Of a DNA stretch of 64,000 nt, positions 17,561 through 26,462 are shown piece after piece. The position numbers and the translations under genes were made by a program. Where the stretch lies: positions 248,001 to 312,000 of the forward strand of contig NZ_BMZD01000004.1 of the NCBI RefSeq assembly GCF_014652615.1. The letters run 5' to 3'. This stretch comes from Novosphingobium arvoryzae (lineage in GTDB: Bacteria; Pseudomonadota; Alphaproteobacteria; Sphingomonadales; Sphingomonadaceae). The notes under the pieces were generated by a model. That model saw nothing but the letters and a program-made list of their open reading frames with translations, did not search any database and was not told the DNA's origin. How positions within the stretch are numbered: position 1 is the stretch's first letter; each line of letters opens with the position of its first letter.

Positions 17561-18519
17561 AGACGGCGCTCAAGGTGTTTGGCTGGTTGCTCGCAGCGGC
17601 GTTGATCACGCTTTACACGTTCCGCACGCCTGACACCGATCCCCGCGAAATGGCGGCGAAGTATGGCGCGCCACCATCGAAGTTCCTGCTGGTGGAGGGG
17701 GACCGCGCCGTCCACATCCGCGACGAAGGCCCGCGCGATGCGCCGGCGATCGTGCTGCTGCATGGCTCCAACGCCGATCTCCACACGTGGGAACCGTGGG
17801 TGCAGGCGCTGAAAGGGCGTTACCGCGTGATCCGGTACGACCAGTTCGGCCACGGCCTGACCGGGCCGCATCCGCGCGGCGATTACACGCCCGCCGCCTT
17901 TGCCGAAACGCTGGGGCAGGTTGCGGACAAGTTGGGGCTGAAGCAGTTCACGCTGGCAGGCAATTCGATGGGAGGCGGGATCGCGCTGGCCTATGCGCTG
18001 AAGCATCCGGAGCGCTTGTCCGCGCTGGTCTTGGTCGACGCAGCGGGGGCGCCGGTGACGCAGGCGGCCAAGGGCAACATCGGTTTTACGCTTGCCCGGA
18101 TGCCGGGGATCAGCTGGGTGATGGGGCAGGTCACCCCGCGCGCGCTGGTGGAGCGCAGCTTGCGACAGAGCGTGTCAAACCAGGCCATCGTGACCGAAGC
18201 GATGATCGATCGGTACTGGGAACTGCTCCGCTATCCCGGCAACCGGCAGGCGACGATGGAACGCTTTGCCACGCCGCGCGTGCCCTATACTACGCAGCAA
18301 CTGGCCAGCCTGAATGTGCCGACACTGGTGATCTGGGGCGAGGAGGACGCGCTGATCCCGTTCGCGGCAGGCCAGCTGTTCGCGCAGACCATTCCGGGGG
18401 CCAAGCTGGTGGCCTATCCCGGCATCGGCCACTTGCCGCACGAGGAAGCAGCGGCGCGCAGTGCGGCGGATTTGCAGGCCTTTCTTGCGGCGCAAGGGAT
18501 TGGCAGCAAGGTCGGCTGA
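17557..18519 (+). CDS. Membrane-anchored alpha/beta hydrolase
   Basis: A 320-residue alpha/beta hydrolase from GTG 17557 (overlapping GTGA with the cytochrome stop; AGGGGAA Shine-Dalgarno eight bases before). A single N-terminal transmembrane helix (VFGWLLAAALITLYTF) would hold the catalytic domain in the periplasm. Oxyanion motif LLHGSNAD, nucleophile Ser in GNSMGGG, acid Asp in WGEEDALIP and His in GIGHLPHEE complete the catalytic triad. It resembles HOPDA/haloalkane-type or esterase-like members; the substrate is unknown. Coupling to the beta-helix and di-haem genes suggests one shared periplasmic function. An in-frame ATG at 17536 inside the upstream gene is an alternative start. Confidence 0.88.
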   Translation: MKTALKVFGWLLAAALITLYTFRTPDTDPREMAAKYGAPPSKFLLVEGDRAVHIRDEGPRDAPAIVLLHGSNADLHTWEPWVQALKGRYRVIRYDQFGHGLTGPHPRGDYTPAAFAETLGQVADKLGLKQFTLAGNSMGGGIALAYALKHPERLSALVLVDAAGAPVTQAAKGNIGFTLARMPGISWVMGQVTPRALVERSLRQSVSNQAIVTEAMIDRYWELLRYPGNRQATMERFATPRVPYTTQQLASLNVPTLVIWGEEDALIPFAAGQLFAQTIPGAKLVAYPGIGHLPHEEAAARSAADLQAFLAAQGIGSKVG

Positions 18520-18588
18520 ACTGGACGGGGGCGCGCAGCTTCTCTAAGGCCGGGGCAACAGGGGCTGTCCCCAGGGGAGTATTCCAAC

Positions 18589-19284
18589 TTGCGCAAAATC
18601 GGCCTGATCGGCGGCATGTCCTGGCTGTCGACCCGCACCTATTACGAGCACATCAACAAGCTGGTCCAGGCCCGCGCCGGGCAGCGCCACAGCGCACCCA
18701 TGCTGATCGAAAGCCTCGATTTCGAAGGCATGGCGCGTTTGTCGGGCAGCGATGAATGGGCCCATGCGGCAGAGGTGTTGTCCGCCTCGGCGCAGCGACT
18801 GGAAGCTGCCGGAGCAACCGCGTTGCTGATTGGCGCCAATTCGATGCACAAGGTCTATGATCAGGTCGCTGCCCGCGTTGGCGTGCCGATCATCCACATT
18901 GCGGAATGCGTCGCCGCGCGCATGGCGGCAGACGGGGTGAAGAAAGCCGCGCTGATCGGCACGCGCAACGTCATGACCGAAAGCTTCTATCGGCAGAAAC
19001 TGATCGCCCGCGACATCGAACTGCTGCCGCCGGAAATGCAGTTCGTCGATACGCTGGACCGGATTATTTATGACGAGCTGCTGCTGGGCAAGGCCACCCG
19101 TCAGTCCGAGCGGGAACTGAAGACCATCCTCACCAACCTTGATCAGGACGGGGCCGAAGCGGTCGTGCTGGGCTGCACCGAGCTGGAAATGGTGGTCGAT
19201 GTCGATGCCAATGTCCTGCCGGTCTATGACTGCACCCGCATTCATGCCGAAGCGGCGGTCGACTGGATCATGGGCGAAGGTTGA
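18589..19284 (+). CDS. Aspartate/glutamate racemase-family protein (YgeA-like)
   Basis: A 231-residue protein of the Asp/Glu racemase superfamily, starting with TTG at 18589 behind AGGGGAG. The N-terminus RKIGLIGGMSWLST, the middle 'SMHKVYDQV', and the second active-site loop VVLGCTELEM (C196) match E. coli YgeA. At the first catalytic position the loop reads IGANSMHK, with Ala at 83 where YgeA is recalled to have Thr83 and typical racemases Cys. This could mean a changed or lost racemase activity. The cofactor-independent racemase fold (two Rossmann-like halves) is otherwise intact. The stop overlaps the dgt start (TTGA), so the two are co-transcribed. Confidence 0.85.
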   Translation: MRKIGLIGGMSWLSTRTYYEHINKLVQARAGQRHSAPMLIESLDFEGMARLSGSDEWAHAAEVLSASAQRLEAAGATALLIGANSMHKVYDQVAARVGVPIIHIAECVAARMAADGVKKAALIGTRNVMTESFYRQKLIARDIELLPPEMQFVDTLDRIIYDELLLGKATRQSERELKTILTNLDQDGAEAVVLGCTELEMVVDVDANVLPVYDCTRIHAEAAVDWIMGEG

Positions 19285-20453
19285 GCGGCCTCGTGACCCG
19301 CGCACCTTATGCCAGCGATCCGGCGCGCAGCCGGGGGCGGGAATTTCCGCTGGAAGGCGCGCTCGCCCGCGGGCCGCGCAGCGATTACCAGCGCGACCGT
19401 GACCGGATCGTCCATTCGATCGCGTTCCGCCGCCTGCGCCACAAGACGCAGGTGTTCGTCGCGCCCGACGGCGATCATTACCGCGTCCGGCTGACCCACA
19501 GCCTCGAAGTGGCGCAGATCGGCCGGGTGATCGCCCGCGCGCTGGGACTGGACGAGGACCTGACCGAGGCGCTGTGCCTGGCGCATGACATCGGCCATCC
19601 CCCGTTCGGCCACGCGGGCGAGGATGCGTTGGACGCCGCCTTGCAGAAGTTCGGCGGGTTCGATCACAACGCCATGTCGCTGCGCACGTTGATGCGGCTG
19701 GAAAGCCCTTATTGCGAGCACGAAGGGCTGAACCTGACCTGGGAGCTGCTGGAAGGGCTGGCCAAGCACAACGGCCCGGTGGGCATGGTCAACTGGGCGC
19801 TGGCGGAGCTGGACGCGGCGTTTCCGCTCGACCTGTCGCAGTGGTCCAGCCTCGAAGCGCAAGTCGCTGCGCTGGCGGATGACATTGCCTATGACAACCA
19901 CGACATCGACGATGGCCTGCGCGCGGGGTTCCTTGAACTCGACGAGCTGCTGGCGCTGGATTTCGTGGGCGACCAGTGGCGCGCGATCGAGCGCAAGTTC
20001 CCCAGTGCTCCGCAGGACCGGCGTCTGCGTGAACTGGTCCGCAGCCAGATCGGCTGGATGGTCAACGACGTGATCGGGGAAACTGCGGCGCGCGCGGCCG
20101 GCATGACATCCGTTGATGATGTGCGCGGGGCAGGGCGGGCGACCGCCGCGTTCTCGTCCGCGCTGGCGGAGCAGGAGCGCACGCTCAAGCGGTTCATGTA
20201 TGCCAGGCTTTACCATCACCCGCAGCAATTGCAGACGGCGGAGCGGGCGCGGGCCGTGACGGCGGAGCTCTATGCCGCCTATGCGCAGGATCCCGCGTTG
20301 ATGGAGTCGGGGTGGGTTGCGCGCATGCCGGCAGAAGAGCCAGCACGCAGCCGCCATATCGCGGATTTCATCGCCGGGATGACCGACCGCTACGCCATTT
20401 CCGCCTATGCCAGGATCTATGGCCGCACGCCGGAGGGGCTGAGCAATGTCTAA
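19281..20453 (+). CDS. dgt: dGTP triphosphohydrolase (dGTPase-like)
   Basis: A 390-residue deoxyguanosinetriphosphate triphosphohydrolase-like HD protein. 'DRDRIVHSIAFRRLRHKTQVF' is followed by RLTHSLEVAQIGR (first His), LCLAHDIGHPPFGHAGE (HD pair and more ligands) and 'DDIAYDNHDIDDGL' (last Asp), the order of the dGTPase HD domain. It hydrolyses dNTPs to the nucleoside and tripolyphosphate and influences dNTP pools. TTG 19281 overlaps the racemase stop; GTG 19293 is an alternative. The shorter type-2 form fits alphaproteobacterial orthologues. The 3' end overlaps the next gene by 8 bases. Confidence 0.93.
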   Translation: MSGLVTRAPYASDPARSRGREFPLEGALARGPRSDYQRDRDRIVHSIAFRRLRHKTQVFVAPDGDHYRVRLTHSLEVAQIGRVIARALGLDEDLTEALCLAHDIGHPPFGHAGEDALDAALQKFGGFDHNAMSLRTLMRLESPYCEHEGLNLTWELLEGLAKHNGPVGMVNWALAELDAAFPLDLSQWSSLEAQVAALADDIAYDNHDIDDGLRAGFLELDELLALDFVGDQWRAIERKFPSAPQDRRLRELVRSQIGWMVNDVIGETAARAAGMTSVDDVRGAGRATAAFSSALAEQERTLKRFMYARLYHHPQQLQTAERARAVTAELYAAYAQDPALMESGWVARMPAEEPARSRHIADFIAGMTDRYAISAYARIYGRTPEGLSNV

Positions 20454-21123
20454 GCCCATCCGCATTGCGCTGGTCGGAGCATCCGGCCTGATCGGGTCCA
20501 GCCTGATCAGGCTGGCCGTGGGGCGCAGCGACATTCGCGTGATCGCCATTGCGCGGCGCGAAATCCCGCTGCCGCCCGGCGCGCGCATGGAAGTCCTGGT
20601 GGCCGATCCCGCCAACTGGGCCGATGCCATTGCCGCTGCCAATGCCGATGTGCTGGTCTGCGCGCTGGGCACCACCTGGAAAGCGGCCGGCAAGGACGAG
20701 GCGGTGTTCCGCAGCGTCGATCAGCATCTGGTGCTGGCTTGCGGCAAAGCTGCGAAAGAGGCCGGAATCCGGCAGATGATCGTCGTCTCCTCGGTTGGCG
20801 CGGATGCGGGGACGAAGAACTTTTACCTGCGGGTAAAGGGCGAAACCGAACAGGCACTGGGCAAGCTGGGCATCCCCCGGCTGGACGTGCTGCGCCCCGG
20901 CCTGCTGCGCGGGCCGCGCGTAGAGGTCCGCCCGGCAGAGCGGATCGGCATGATCCTCAGCCCGCTGCTGGACCTGCTGATGCAGGGCAAATATCGCAAG
21001 TATCGCTCTGTAAAGGCTGAAACAATGGCGCGGGCGATTGTTGGCCTGACGCGCGAAAAAGCGGCGGGGCGGTTCGTGTTCGAGCACGATGGCATTCTGC
21101 GCGCGGCGCGCAAGGCGGATTGA
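20446..21123 (+). CDS. NAD(P)-binding oxidoreductase, atypical SDR
   Basis: A 225-residue Rossmann-fold protein resembling the NmrA/HTATIP2 (TIP30) group. The dinucleotide-binding loop VGASGLIGSSLIRL lies at residues 10-23. 'VVSSVGADAGTKNFYLRVKGETEQAL' holds the Y-x-x-x-K-like element, followed by 'LDVLRPGLLRGPR'. This is the layout of epimerase-like atypical SDRs. The substrate is unknown. The ATG at 20446 lies 8 bases inside dgt, so it is co-translated with it. A short hairpin 12 bases after the stop probably closes this transcription unit before the glycine riboswitch. Confidence 0.85.
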   Translation: MSKPIRIALVGASGLIGSSLIRLAVGRSDIRVIAIARREIPLPPGARMEVLVADPANWADAIAAANADVLVCALGTTWKAAGKDEAVFRSVDQHLVLACGKAAKEAGIRQMIVVSSVGADAGTKNFYLRVKGETEQALGKLGIPRLDVLRPGLLRGPRVEVRPAERIGMILSPLLDLLMQGKYRKYRSVKAETMARAIVGLTREKAAGRFVFEHDGILRAARKAD

Positions 21124-21134
21124 ATCGCAGGCCT

Positions 21135-21154
21135 GGCGGGGATGAATTCCCGCC
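21135..21154 (+). terminator. Short hairpin after the racemase-dgt unit
   Basis: GGCGGG (21135-21140) and CCCGCC (21149-21154) pair around an 8-base loop, 12 bases after the stop of the upstream gene. No T-tract is seen. TTGACT at 21160-21165 just downstream could be the -35 of the riboswitch transcript, though no good -10 follows. Confidence 0.45.
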
Positions 21155-21205
21155 CCCCGTTGACTTCGCAGATGCACAAAGCCATGCAGCACCCAGTCGC
21201 TGATC

Positions 21206-21424
21206 GCGCGGGAGAGTTCCTGCGATTCGGCAGTTCCCCAAGGGGGATTGGAGAATCACTGGACGCCGAAGGAGCAACCGCCCCGGAATCTCTCAGGCCA
21301 ATGGACCGCGTGGGTCGATAGCGACGCTCTGGAAAGTGCTCATGCCGCAACCGGCAGGGCCGCCGAAGGGGTAACCGGACTACCATCCGGGAAAGCTCTC
21401 AGGTTTCCGTGACAGAGGGGGCAC
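21206..21424 (+). ncRNA. Tandem glycine riboswitch
   Basis: The 335 bases between 21123 and gcvT hold a two-aptamer glycine riboswitch. Aptamer 1 runs from GGGAGAG (about 21210) through CGCCGAAGGAGCAA, GGAATCTCTCAGGCCAA and GACGCTCTGGAAAG (to about 21337). Aptamer 2 follows after a short linker with GCCGCCGAAGGGGTAA, GGGAAAGCTCTCAGG and a terminal GACAGAGGGGG. These conserved blocks are the class signature. Binding of glycine normally turns on the glycine cleavage operon, and gcvT-gcvH-gcvPA-gcvPB lies directly downstream. The boundaries are judged by eye. Confidence 0.95.
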
Positions 21425-21435
21425 CGCAAGGTGCC
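21420..21435 (+). promoter_or_regulatory. GNRA hairpin, probable riboswitch expression platform
   Basis: GGCACC-GCAA-GGTGCC is a perfect 6-bp stem with a GCAA tetraloop, starting right at the 3' end of aptamer 2 and ending 23 bases before the gcvT GTG. There is no U-run, so it is not a classical terminator; control of ribosome access or an anti-pairing switch with aptamer 2 is inferred. Confidence 0.5.
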
Positions 21436-21458
21436 ACAACTGTACGGGAATTTTATTA

Positions 21459-22613
21459 GTGAGCGATACTTACGAAATTGATGGCGCAAACGACGGTGCG
21501 GATGAGGCGGAAACCCCCGAAACCGGAACCTTGCCGCTGGACGTCTGGCACCGCGCGCGCGGCGGCCGGATGGTCGAATTCGCGGGCTACTGGATGCCGG
21601 TCCAGTACGAGGGGATCATCGCCGAACACACCTGGACGCGCGAGAGCGCCGGGCTGTTCGATGTGTCTCACATGGGCCAACTGTATATTTCGGGAGAGGG
21701 CGTCGAAGCCGCTCTCGAAGCCGTGCTGCCGATCGACCTGTCCACGCTCAAGCCCTATGCGCCGCGCTATTCGTTGCTGCTGGATGACCAGGGCGGGATT
21801 CTCGACGACCTGATGGTCACCCGCTGGAACGAAGGGTTCTACCTTGTCGTCAACGGCGCGACGAAGTGGGACGATATCGGCCACTTGCGCGAGGCGCTGC
21901 CCGATGCCGTGAATATCAACCACCTGGAGGATTCCGCGCTGCTGGCCCTGCAAGGGCCGCAGGCCTTCGCGGCGCTGAACCGGGTGGTCAGCGGCGAAAA
22001 CCCGCTTTCCGCGCTGACGTTCATGAAGGGCGGGCAGTTCAAGCTGGCCGGGGTCGATGCGTGGATCAGCCGCTCCGGCTACACCGGCGAGGACGGGTTC
22101 GAAATCGCCATCCCGGCCGAAGCTGCCGCCGAAGTCGCCGATCTGCTCTGCGCCCAGCCTGAAGTGAAGCCCATCGGCCTCGGCGCGCGGGATTCGCTGC
22201 GGCTGGAAGCGGGTCTGCCGCTCTATGGCCATGACCTCTCGCCCGAAACCAGCCCGGTCGAGGCCGATCTGGCGTTCGGCATCAACAAGCGCCGCCGTAC
22301 CGAAGGCGGCTTCCCCGGCGCCGAACGTATCCTCGCCGAGTTGGCGAATGGCGCTCCGCGCAAACGGGTCGGCCTCAACCTGGAAGGTCGCCAGGCTGCG
22401 CGCGAAGGCGCAGCTGTTTTTGCAGGAAATGAAAAGGTTGGCGTCCTGACTTCAGGTGGTTTCTCGCCCACGCTGAACCACCCCATCGCCATGGCCTATG
22501 TCGCCGCCGCGCACACTGCCCCCGGCACGGCGCTTGAAATCGAACTGCGCGGCAAGCGCCTGCCCGCCGTGGTGGTGCCGATGCCGTTTGTCCCCCACCG
22601 CTATCACCGTTGA
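21459..22613 (+). CDS. gcvT: Glycine cleavage system T protein (aminomethyltransferase)
   Basis: A 384-residue T protein, which passes the methylene group from the H-protein aminomethyl arm to tetrahydrofolate and releases ammonia. Family motifs: 'RMVEFAGYWMPVQYEGIIAEH', 'LFDVSHMGQ', 'ISRSGYTGEDGFEI', 'GLGARDSLRLEAGLPLYGHDL' and the end 'LPAVVVPMPFVPHRYHR'. It starts with GTG at 21459 and carries an unusual acidic extension of about 20 residues (DGANDGADEAETPETG) before the normal N-terminus at TLPLDVWHRARG. It is the first gene after the tandem glycine riboswitch, followed by gcvH after 11 bases. Confidence 0.96.
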   Translation: MSDTYEIDGANDGADEAETPETGTLPLDVWHRARGGRMVEFAGYWMPVQYEGIIAEHTWTRESAGLFDVSHMGQLYISGEGVEAALEAVLPIDLSTLKPYAPRYSLLLDDQGGILDDLMVTRWNEGFYLVVNGATKWDDIGHLREALPDAVNINHLEDSALLALQGPQAFAALNRVVSGENPLSALTFMKGGQFKLAGVDAWISRSGYTGEDGFEIAIPAEAAAEVADLLCAQPEVKPIGLGARDSLRLEAGLPLYGHDLSPETSPVEADLAFGINKRRRTEGGFPGAERILAELANGAPRKRVGLNLEGRQAAREGAAVFAGNEKVGVLTSGGFSPTLNHPIAMAYVAAAHTAPGTALEIELRGKRLPAVVVPMPFVPHRYHR

Positions 22614-22624
22614 GGAGTTTCCCG

Positions 22625-22996
22625 ATGCCCCGCTATTTCACGCAAGACCACGAATGGATCGAAGTCGACGGCGATACTGGCACCGTCGGGATTACCGACT
22701 ATGCCCAAGGCCAGCTGGGTGACATCACTTATGTCGACCTGCCCGAAGTGGGCGCGGTGCTGAAGAGGGGCGATGCGCCCTGCGTGGTCGACAGCGTCAA
22801 GGCCGCCAGCGACGTGTATGCGCCGGTCAGCGGCACTGTCACCGACGTCAACGAGGCGCTGGGTGACGAGCCGGAACTGGTCAACACCGATCCCGAAACC
22901 GGCGGCTGGCTGTTCCGCGTCACGCTCGCCGATGCGGGTGAACTGGACGGCATGATGGATCAGGCGGCTTACAACGCCTACGTCGCGGGGCTGTAA
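22625..22996 (+). CDS. gcvH: Glycine cleavage system H protein
   Basis: A 123-residue lipoyl carrier. ATG 22625 ([16 protein letters not shown]) has a GAGGAG Shine-Dalgarno just after the gcvT stop. The lipoylation site is Lys59 in [15 protein letters not shown], and the usual '[22 protein letters not shown]' precedes it. The C-terminal '[10 protein letters not shown]' is also conserved. The lipoyl arm moves the aminomethyl group between P, T and L proteins. It is the second gene of the riboswitch-controlled operon, 4 bases before gcvPA. Confidence 0.97.
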   Translation: MPRYFTQDHEWIEVDGDTGTVGITDYAQGQLGDITYVDLPEVGAVLKRGDAPCVVDSVKAASDVYAPVSGTVTDVNEALGDEPELVNTDPETGGWLFRVTLADAGELDGMMDQAAYNAYVAGL

Positions 22997-23000
22997 GGCG

Positions 23001-24359
23001 ATGCGCTATCTTCCCCTGACCTCGGCCGACCGGGCCGAGATGCTGGGCGTGATCGGCGCGGCATCGGTGGACGATCTGTTCGCGGATGTGCCCGCCGCCG
23101 CGCGCCTGCCCGGACCGGTTCCGGGCCTGCCGCACCACGCCAGCGAGATGGCGGTCGAACGCCACATGACCGCATTGGCTGCCCAGAACCTGTCGGCCGG
23201 TGCCGCGCCGTTCTTCCTGGGGGCGGGGGCATACCGTCATCACGTGCCCGCCAGCGTCGATCACCTGATCCAGCGCGGCGAGTTCCTGACCGCCTATACG
23301 CCCTACCAGCCGGAAATCGCGCAGGGCACGTTGCAGGTGCTGTTCGAATTCCAGACCCAGGTTGCGCGGCTGCTGGGCACGGACGTCGCCAATGCCTCGA
23401 TGTACGATGGCTCGACCGCCTGCTGGGAAGCCATTGCGATGGCGGCCCGGATCACGCGGCGCAAGAGGGCGGTGCTTTCAGGCGGGCTGCACCCGCACTA
23501 CGTCAGCACGGCCGCGACCATGGCGCGCTTTACCGGCGATGTGCTGGAAACCCGCGCTCCGGTGCTGGACGCCGTGCCGGATGATGACGCCGTTATTGCC
23601 GCGATTGACGCAGAGACGTCGTGCGTGGTGGTCCAGTATCCCGACATTCTGGGCCGCATCCCCGATCTGGCGAAGATCGCCGCCGCTGCACAGGCGCACG
23701 GTGCGCTGGTGATCGCGGTGGTGACCGAGCCGGTCGCGCTGGGCCTGATCGAAGCGCCGGGCAAGCTCGGCGCGGATATCGTGGTGGGTGAAGGGCAGGC
23801 GCTGGGCGTCGGCCTGCAATTCGGCGGGCCGTACCTTGGCCTGTTCGGGTGCCGTGAAAAGTATGTCCGGCAGATGCCGGGCCGCTTGTGCGGTCAGACG
23901 GTTGACGCCACCGGCAAGCGCGGCTTCGTGCTGACGCTTTCGACCCGCGAACAGCATATCCGGCGCGAGAAGGCGACGAGCAATATCTGCACGAATGCAG
24001 GGCTTTGCGCGCTGGCTTTCAGCATTCACATGACCTTGCTGGGCGGGGCGGGGCTGGCCAAGCTGGCCCGCGTCAACCACGCCCGCGCGCAGCAGCTGGC
24101 CGCGCGGCTGGCGGCTGTGCCGGGCGTGACGGTGCTGAATCGCGCATACTTCAACGAGTTCACCGTGATCCTGCCGCGCGATGCGCGCGATGTGGTGCGC
24201 GAACTGGCTGACCGGCGCGTGCTGGGCGGGGTCTCGCTGGGGCGGCTCTATCCGCAGGAAACCGCGCTGGCGAACGGCTTGCTCGTCACCGCGACCGAAC
24301 TGACTTCGCCGGAGGATATCGAGGCCTTTGGCACCGCGCTTGAAGGAGTGCTGGCATGA
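23001..24359 (+). CDS. gcvPA: Glycine dehydrogenase (decarboxylating) subunit 1
   Basis: A 452-residue N-terminal half of a split P protein. '[19 protein letters not shown]' is the standard start, with '[18 protein letters not shown]', '[28 protein letters not shown]', '[14 protein letters not shown]' and '[23 protein letters not shown]' as family hallmarks. It lacks the PLP lysine, which is in subunit 2. The P protein decarboxylates glycine and loads the aminomethyl group on GcvH. The gcvPB ATG overlaps its stop (24356-24359), consistent with equal production of the two chains. Confidence 0.96.
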   Translation: MRYLPLTSADRAEMLGVIGAASVDDLFADVPAAARLPGPVPGLPHHASEMAVERHMTALAAQNLSAGAAPFFLGAGAYRHHVPASVDHLIQRGEFLTAYTPYQPEIAQGTLQVLFEFQTQVARLLGTDVANASMYDGSTACWEAIAMAARITRRKRAVLSGGLHPHYVSTAATMARFTGDVLETRAPVLDAVPDDDAVIAAIDAETSCVVVQYPDILGRIPDLAKIAAAAQAHGALVIAVVTEPVALGLIEAPGKLGADIVVGEGQALGVGLQFGGPYLGLFGCREKYVRQMPGRLCGQTVDATGKRGFVLTLSTREQHIRREKATSNICTNAGLCALAFSIHMTLLGGAGLAKLARVNHARAQQLAARLAAVPGVTVLNRAYFNEFTVILPRDARDVVRELADRRVLGGVSLGRLYPQETALANGLLVTATELTSPEDIEAFGTALEGVLA

Positions 24360-25912
24360 ACGCGCCCAATCCCTCTGGCTGGCGCCCCGCGATGGGCGTC
24401 GCCGCTCCCGAAGGCTTCGAAAGCCCCACTGTTAGCGGCGACCGCGCGCTGATGCTGGAAGAACCGCTGATTTTCGAGTTGCGCGAACCTGGGACCACAG
24501 GGGTCGATATCGATGATCTGGAACTGGAACCGCTGGATACGCTGGCTGGGTTCCTGCGCGCCGAAGCGCCCGCGCTGCCGGGGCTGACCGAACCGGAAAC
24601 GGTGCGGCACTATACCCGCCTGTCGCGCCAGAACTATGCGATCGATCTGGGGCCGTTTCCGCTGGGATCGTGCACCATGAAGCACAACCCGCGCCTGAAC
24701 GAAAAGCTGGCCCGCCTGCCGGGCTTTGCGGACGTTCACCCGCTCCAGCCGCAGCAGACGGTGCGGGGGGCGCTGGCCGCGATCAACGAGTTGGCGGTGT
24801 GGCTGATCGAGTTGACCGGCATGCACGGCGTGGCGATGTCGCCCAAGGCCGGCGCGCATGGCGAGCTGTGCGGCTTGTTGTGCATCAAGGCGGCGATCGA
24901 GGCGCGCGGCGAGGACCGGACGGTCATCCTCGTGCCGGAGAGCGCACATGGCACCAACCCGGCGACCGCCGCTTTCGCGGGCTTCAGTGTGGAGAGCATT
25001 CCCGCGACGGCCGATGGCCGTGTCGATCTGGCCGCGCTGACCGCGAAGCTGGGGCCGCACGTGGCCGGGGTGATGATCACCAACCCCAACACCTGCGGGC
25101 TGTTCGAGCGCGACATGAAGGCGATTTCCGACGCGGTTCATGCCGCGGGCGGTTATGTCTATTGCGACGGCGCGAATTTCAACGCCATTGTTGGCAAGGT
25201 CCGTCCGGGTGACCTTGGCATCGATGCGATGCATATCAACCTGCACAAGACGTTTTCCACCCCGCATGGTGGCGGCGGTCCGGGGTCCGGGCCGGTCGTG
25301 CTGTCCGAGGCGCTGGCCCCGTTCGGCCCGCTGCCGTGGACCGCGCGGATGGCCGATGGCACCGTGCGCCTGATCGAGGAAGAGGACGCGGCGACCGAAA
25401 TGCCGACCAGTTTTGGCCGGATGGCGGCGTTCCACGGCCAGATGGGGATGTTCACCCGCGCGCTGACCTATATCCTCAGCCACGGCGCGGACGGGCTGCG
25501 GCAAGTGGCCGAGGACGCGGTGCTCAACGCCAACTACGTCCTGCGCAGCCTTGACGATGTGCTCGACGCGCCGTTCGGGGCGGCGGGGCCGTGCATGCAC
25601 GAAGCGCTGTTCAGCGATGCGGGCCTCGCCGAGGGGTTCTCCACGCTCGACATGGCCAAGGGGCTGATCGACGAAGGGTTCCACCCGATGACGGTCTATT
25701 TCCCGCTGGTCGTCCACGGCGCGATGTTGATCGAGCCGACCGAGACGGAGAGCAAGGCAGGACTGGACCGGTTCATCGCGTCGATGCGCAGTCTGGCAGA
25801 GCGAGCCAAGGCCGGCGACGAAACGCTGAAAAGCGCGCCGCACTTTGCCCCGCGTCGCCGGCTGGATGAGACGCTGGCCGCGCGCAAGCCGGTGCTGACC
25901 TGGCAGGGGTAG
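24356..25912 (+). CDS. gcvPB: Glycine dehydrogenase (decarboxylating) subunit 2
   Basis: A 518-residue C-terminal half of the P protein, carrying PLP on the lysine at about residue 298 in [19 protein letters not shown]. Other family motifs: '[32 protein letters not shown]', '[13 protein letters not shown]', '[13 protein letters not shown]' and '[13 protein letters not shown]'. It is coupled to gcvPA by a 4-base ATGA overlap and is the last clear gcv gene; lpd is not in the window. The C-terminus '[16 protein letters not shown]' is as expected and full length. Confidence 0.96.
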   Translation: MNAPNPSGWRPAMGVAAPEGFESPTVSGDRALMLEEPLIFELREPGTTGVDIDDLELEPLDTLAGFLRAEAPALPGLTEPETVRHYTRLSRQNYAIDLGPFPLGSCTMKHNPRLNEKLARLPGFADVHPLQPQQTVRGALAAINELAVWLIELTGMHGVAMSPKAGAHGELCGLLCIKAAIEARGEDRTVILVPESAHGTNPATAAFAGFSVESIPATADGRVDLAALTAKLGPHVAGVMITNPNTCGLFERDMKAISDAVHAAGGYVYCDGANFNAIVGKVRPGDLGIDAMHINLHKTFSTPHGGGGPGSGPVVLSEALAPFGPLPWTARMADGTVRLIEEEDAATEMPTSFGRMAAFHGQMGMFTRALTYILSHGADGLRQVAEDAVLNANYVLRSLDDVLDAPFGAAGPCMHEALFSDAGLAEGFSTLDMAKGLIDEGFHPMTVYFPLVVHGAMLIEPTETESKAGLDRFIASMRSLAERAKAGDETLKSAPHFAPRRRLDETLAARKPVLTWQG

Positions 25913-26003
25913 GCACTTGACCCCGCCGCGGCGGGCGTAAACAAGGACGGGGCGATCCGGTTTGGCCGGGTCGCCCTGATCCGTTTTCGGGGGAGTTTCA
26001 GCG

Positions 26004-26456
26004 ATGTGGCCCGTTCTGTTCAGCCTGACCAATATCCTCGCCTTGCTGGGCTGGTTGCTGCTGATCCTGTTCCCGCGCAAGCCACTGACGCACAGCGCGA
26101 TCCTCTATCTGGGCGTGGCGCTGCTTTGCCTGATCTATGCCGTCTGCTTCGCGCTGTTCCTGTCTGGCGCGGTCGATCCCGGAGCGGTGCCGGGGGCTGG
26201 TGCGCCGGGCGCGACCTCGATCGAGGGCGTGCGCGCCCTGTTCATGAGCGACGGCGGGGTGGTGATCGGCTGGACGCACTATCTGGCGTTTGATCTGTTC
26301 ACCGGCCTGTGGATCGCCCGGGATGCCGATGCCAAGCAGTTCAGCCGCGTCTGGCAGGCGCCGTTCCTGCTGGCGACGTTCATCGCCGGGCCGGTCGGCC
26401 TGCTGTGCTGGCTGATTGCGCGTGAGCGGGCGGCGCGGCAGACCGGGCGGGGCTGA
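26004..26456 (+). CDS. ABA4-like membrane protein (DUF4281)
   Basis: A 150-residue membrane protein with four hydrophobic helices (about 4-22, 32-53, 85-103 with polar ends, 117-138). The segment 'VIGWTHYLAFDLFTGLWIARDA' is the hallmark of the ABA4-like family, named for plant ABSCISIC ACID DEFICIENT 4, required for neoxanthin formation. The bacterial role is unknown. An AGTTTCAGCG leader before the start shows no strong Shine-Dalgarno. It lies 91 bases downstream of gcvPB in the same direction and may be transcribed from its own promoter. Convergent with the next gene, 6 bases apart. Confidence 0.82.
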   Translation: MWPVLFSLTNILALLGWLLLILFPRKPLTHSAILYLGVALLCLIYAVCFALFLSGAVDPGAVPGAGAPGATSIEGVRALFMSDGGVVIGWTHYLAFDLFTGLWIARDADAKQFSRVWQAPFLLATFIAGPVGLLCWLIARERAARQTGRG

Positions 26457-26462
26457 GATCGC

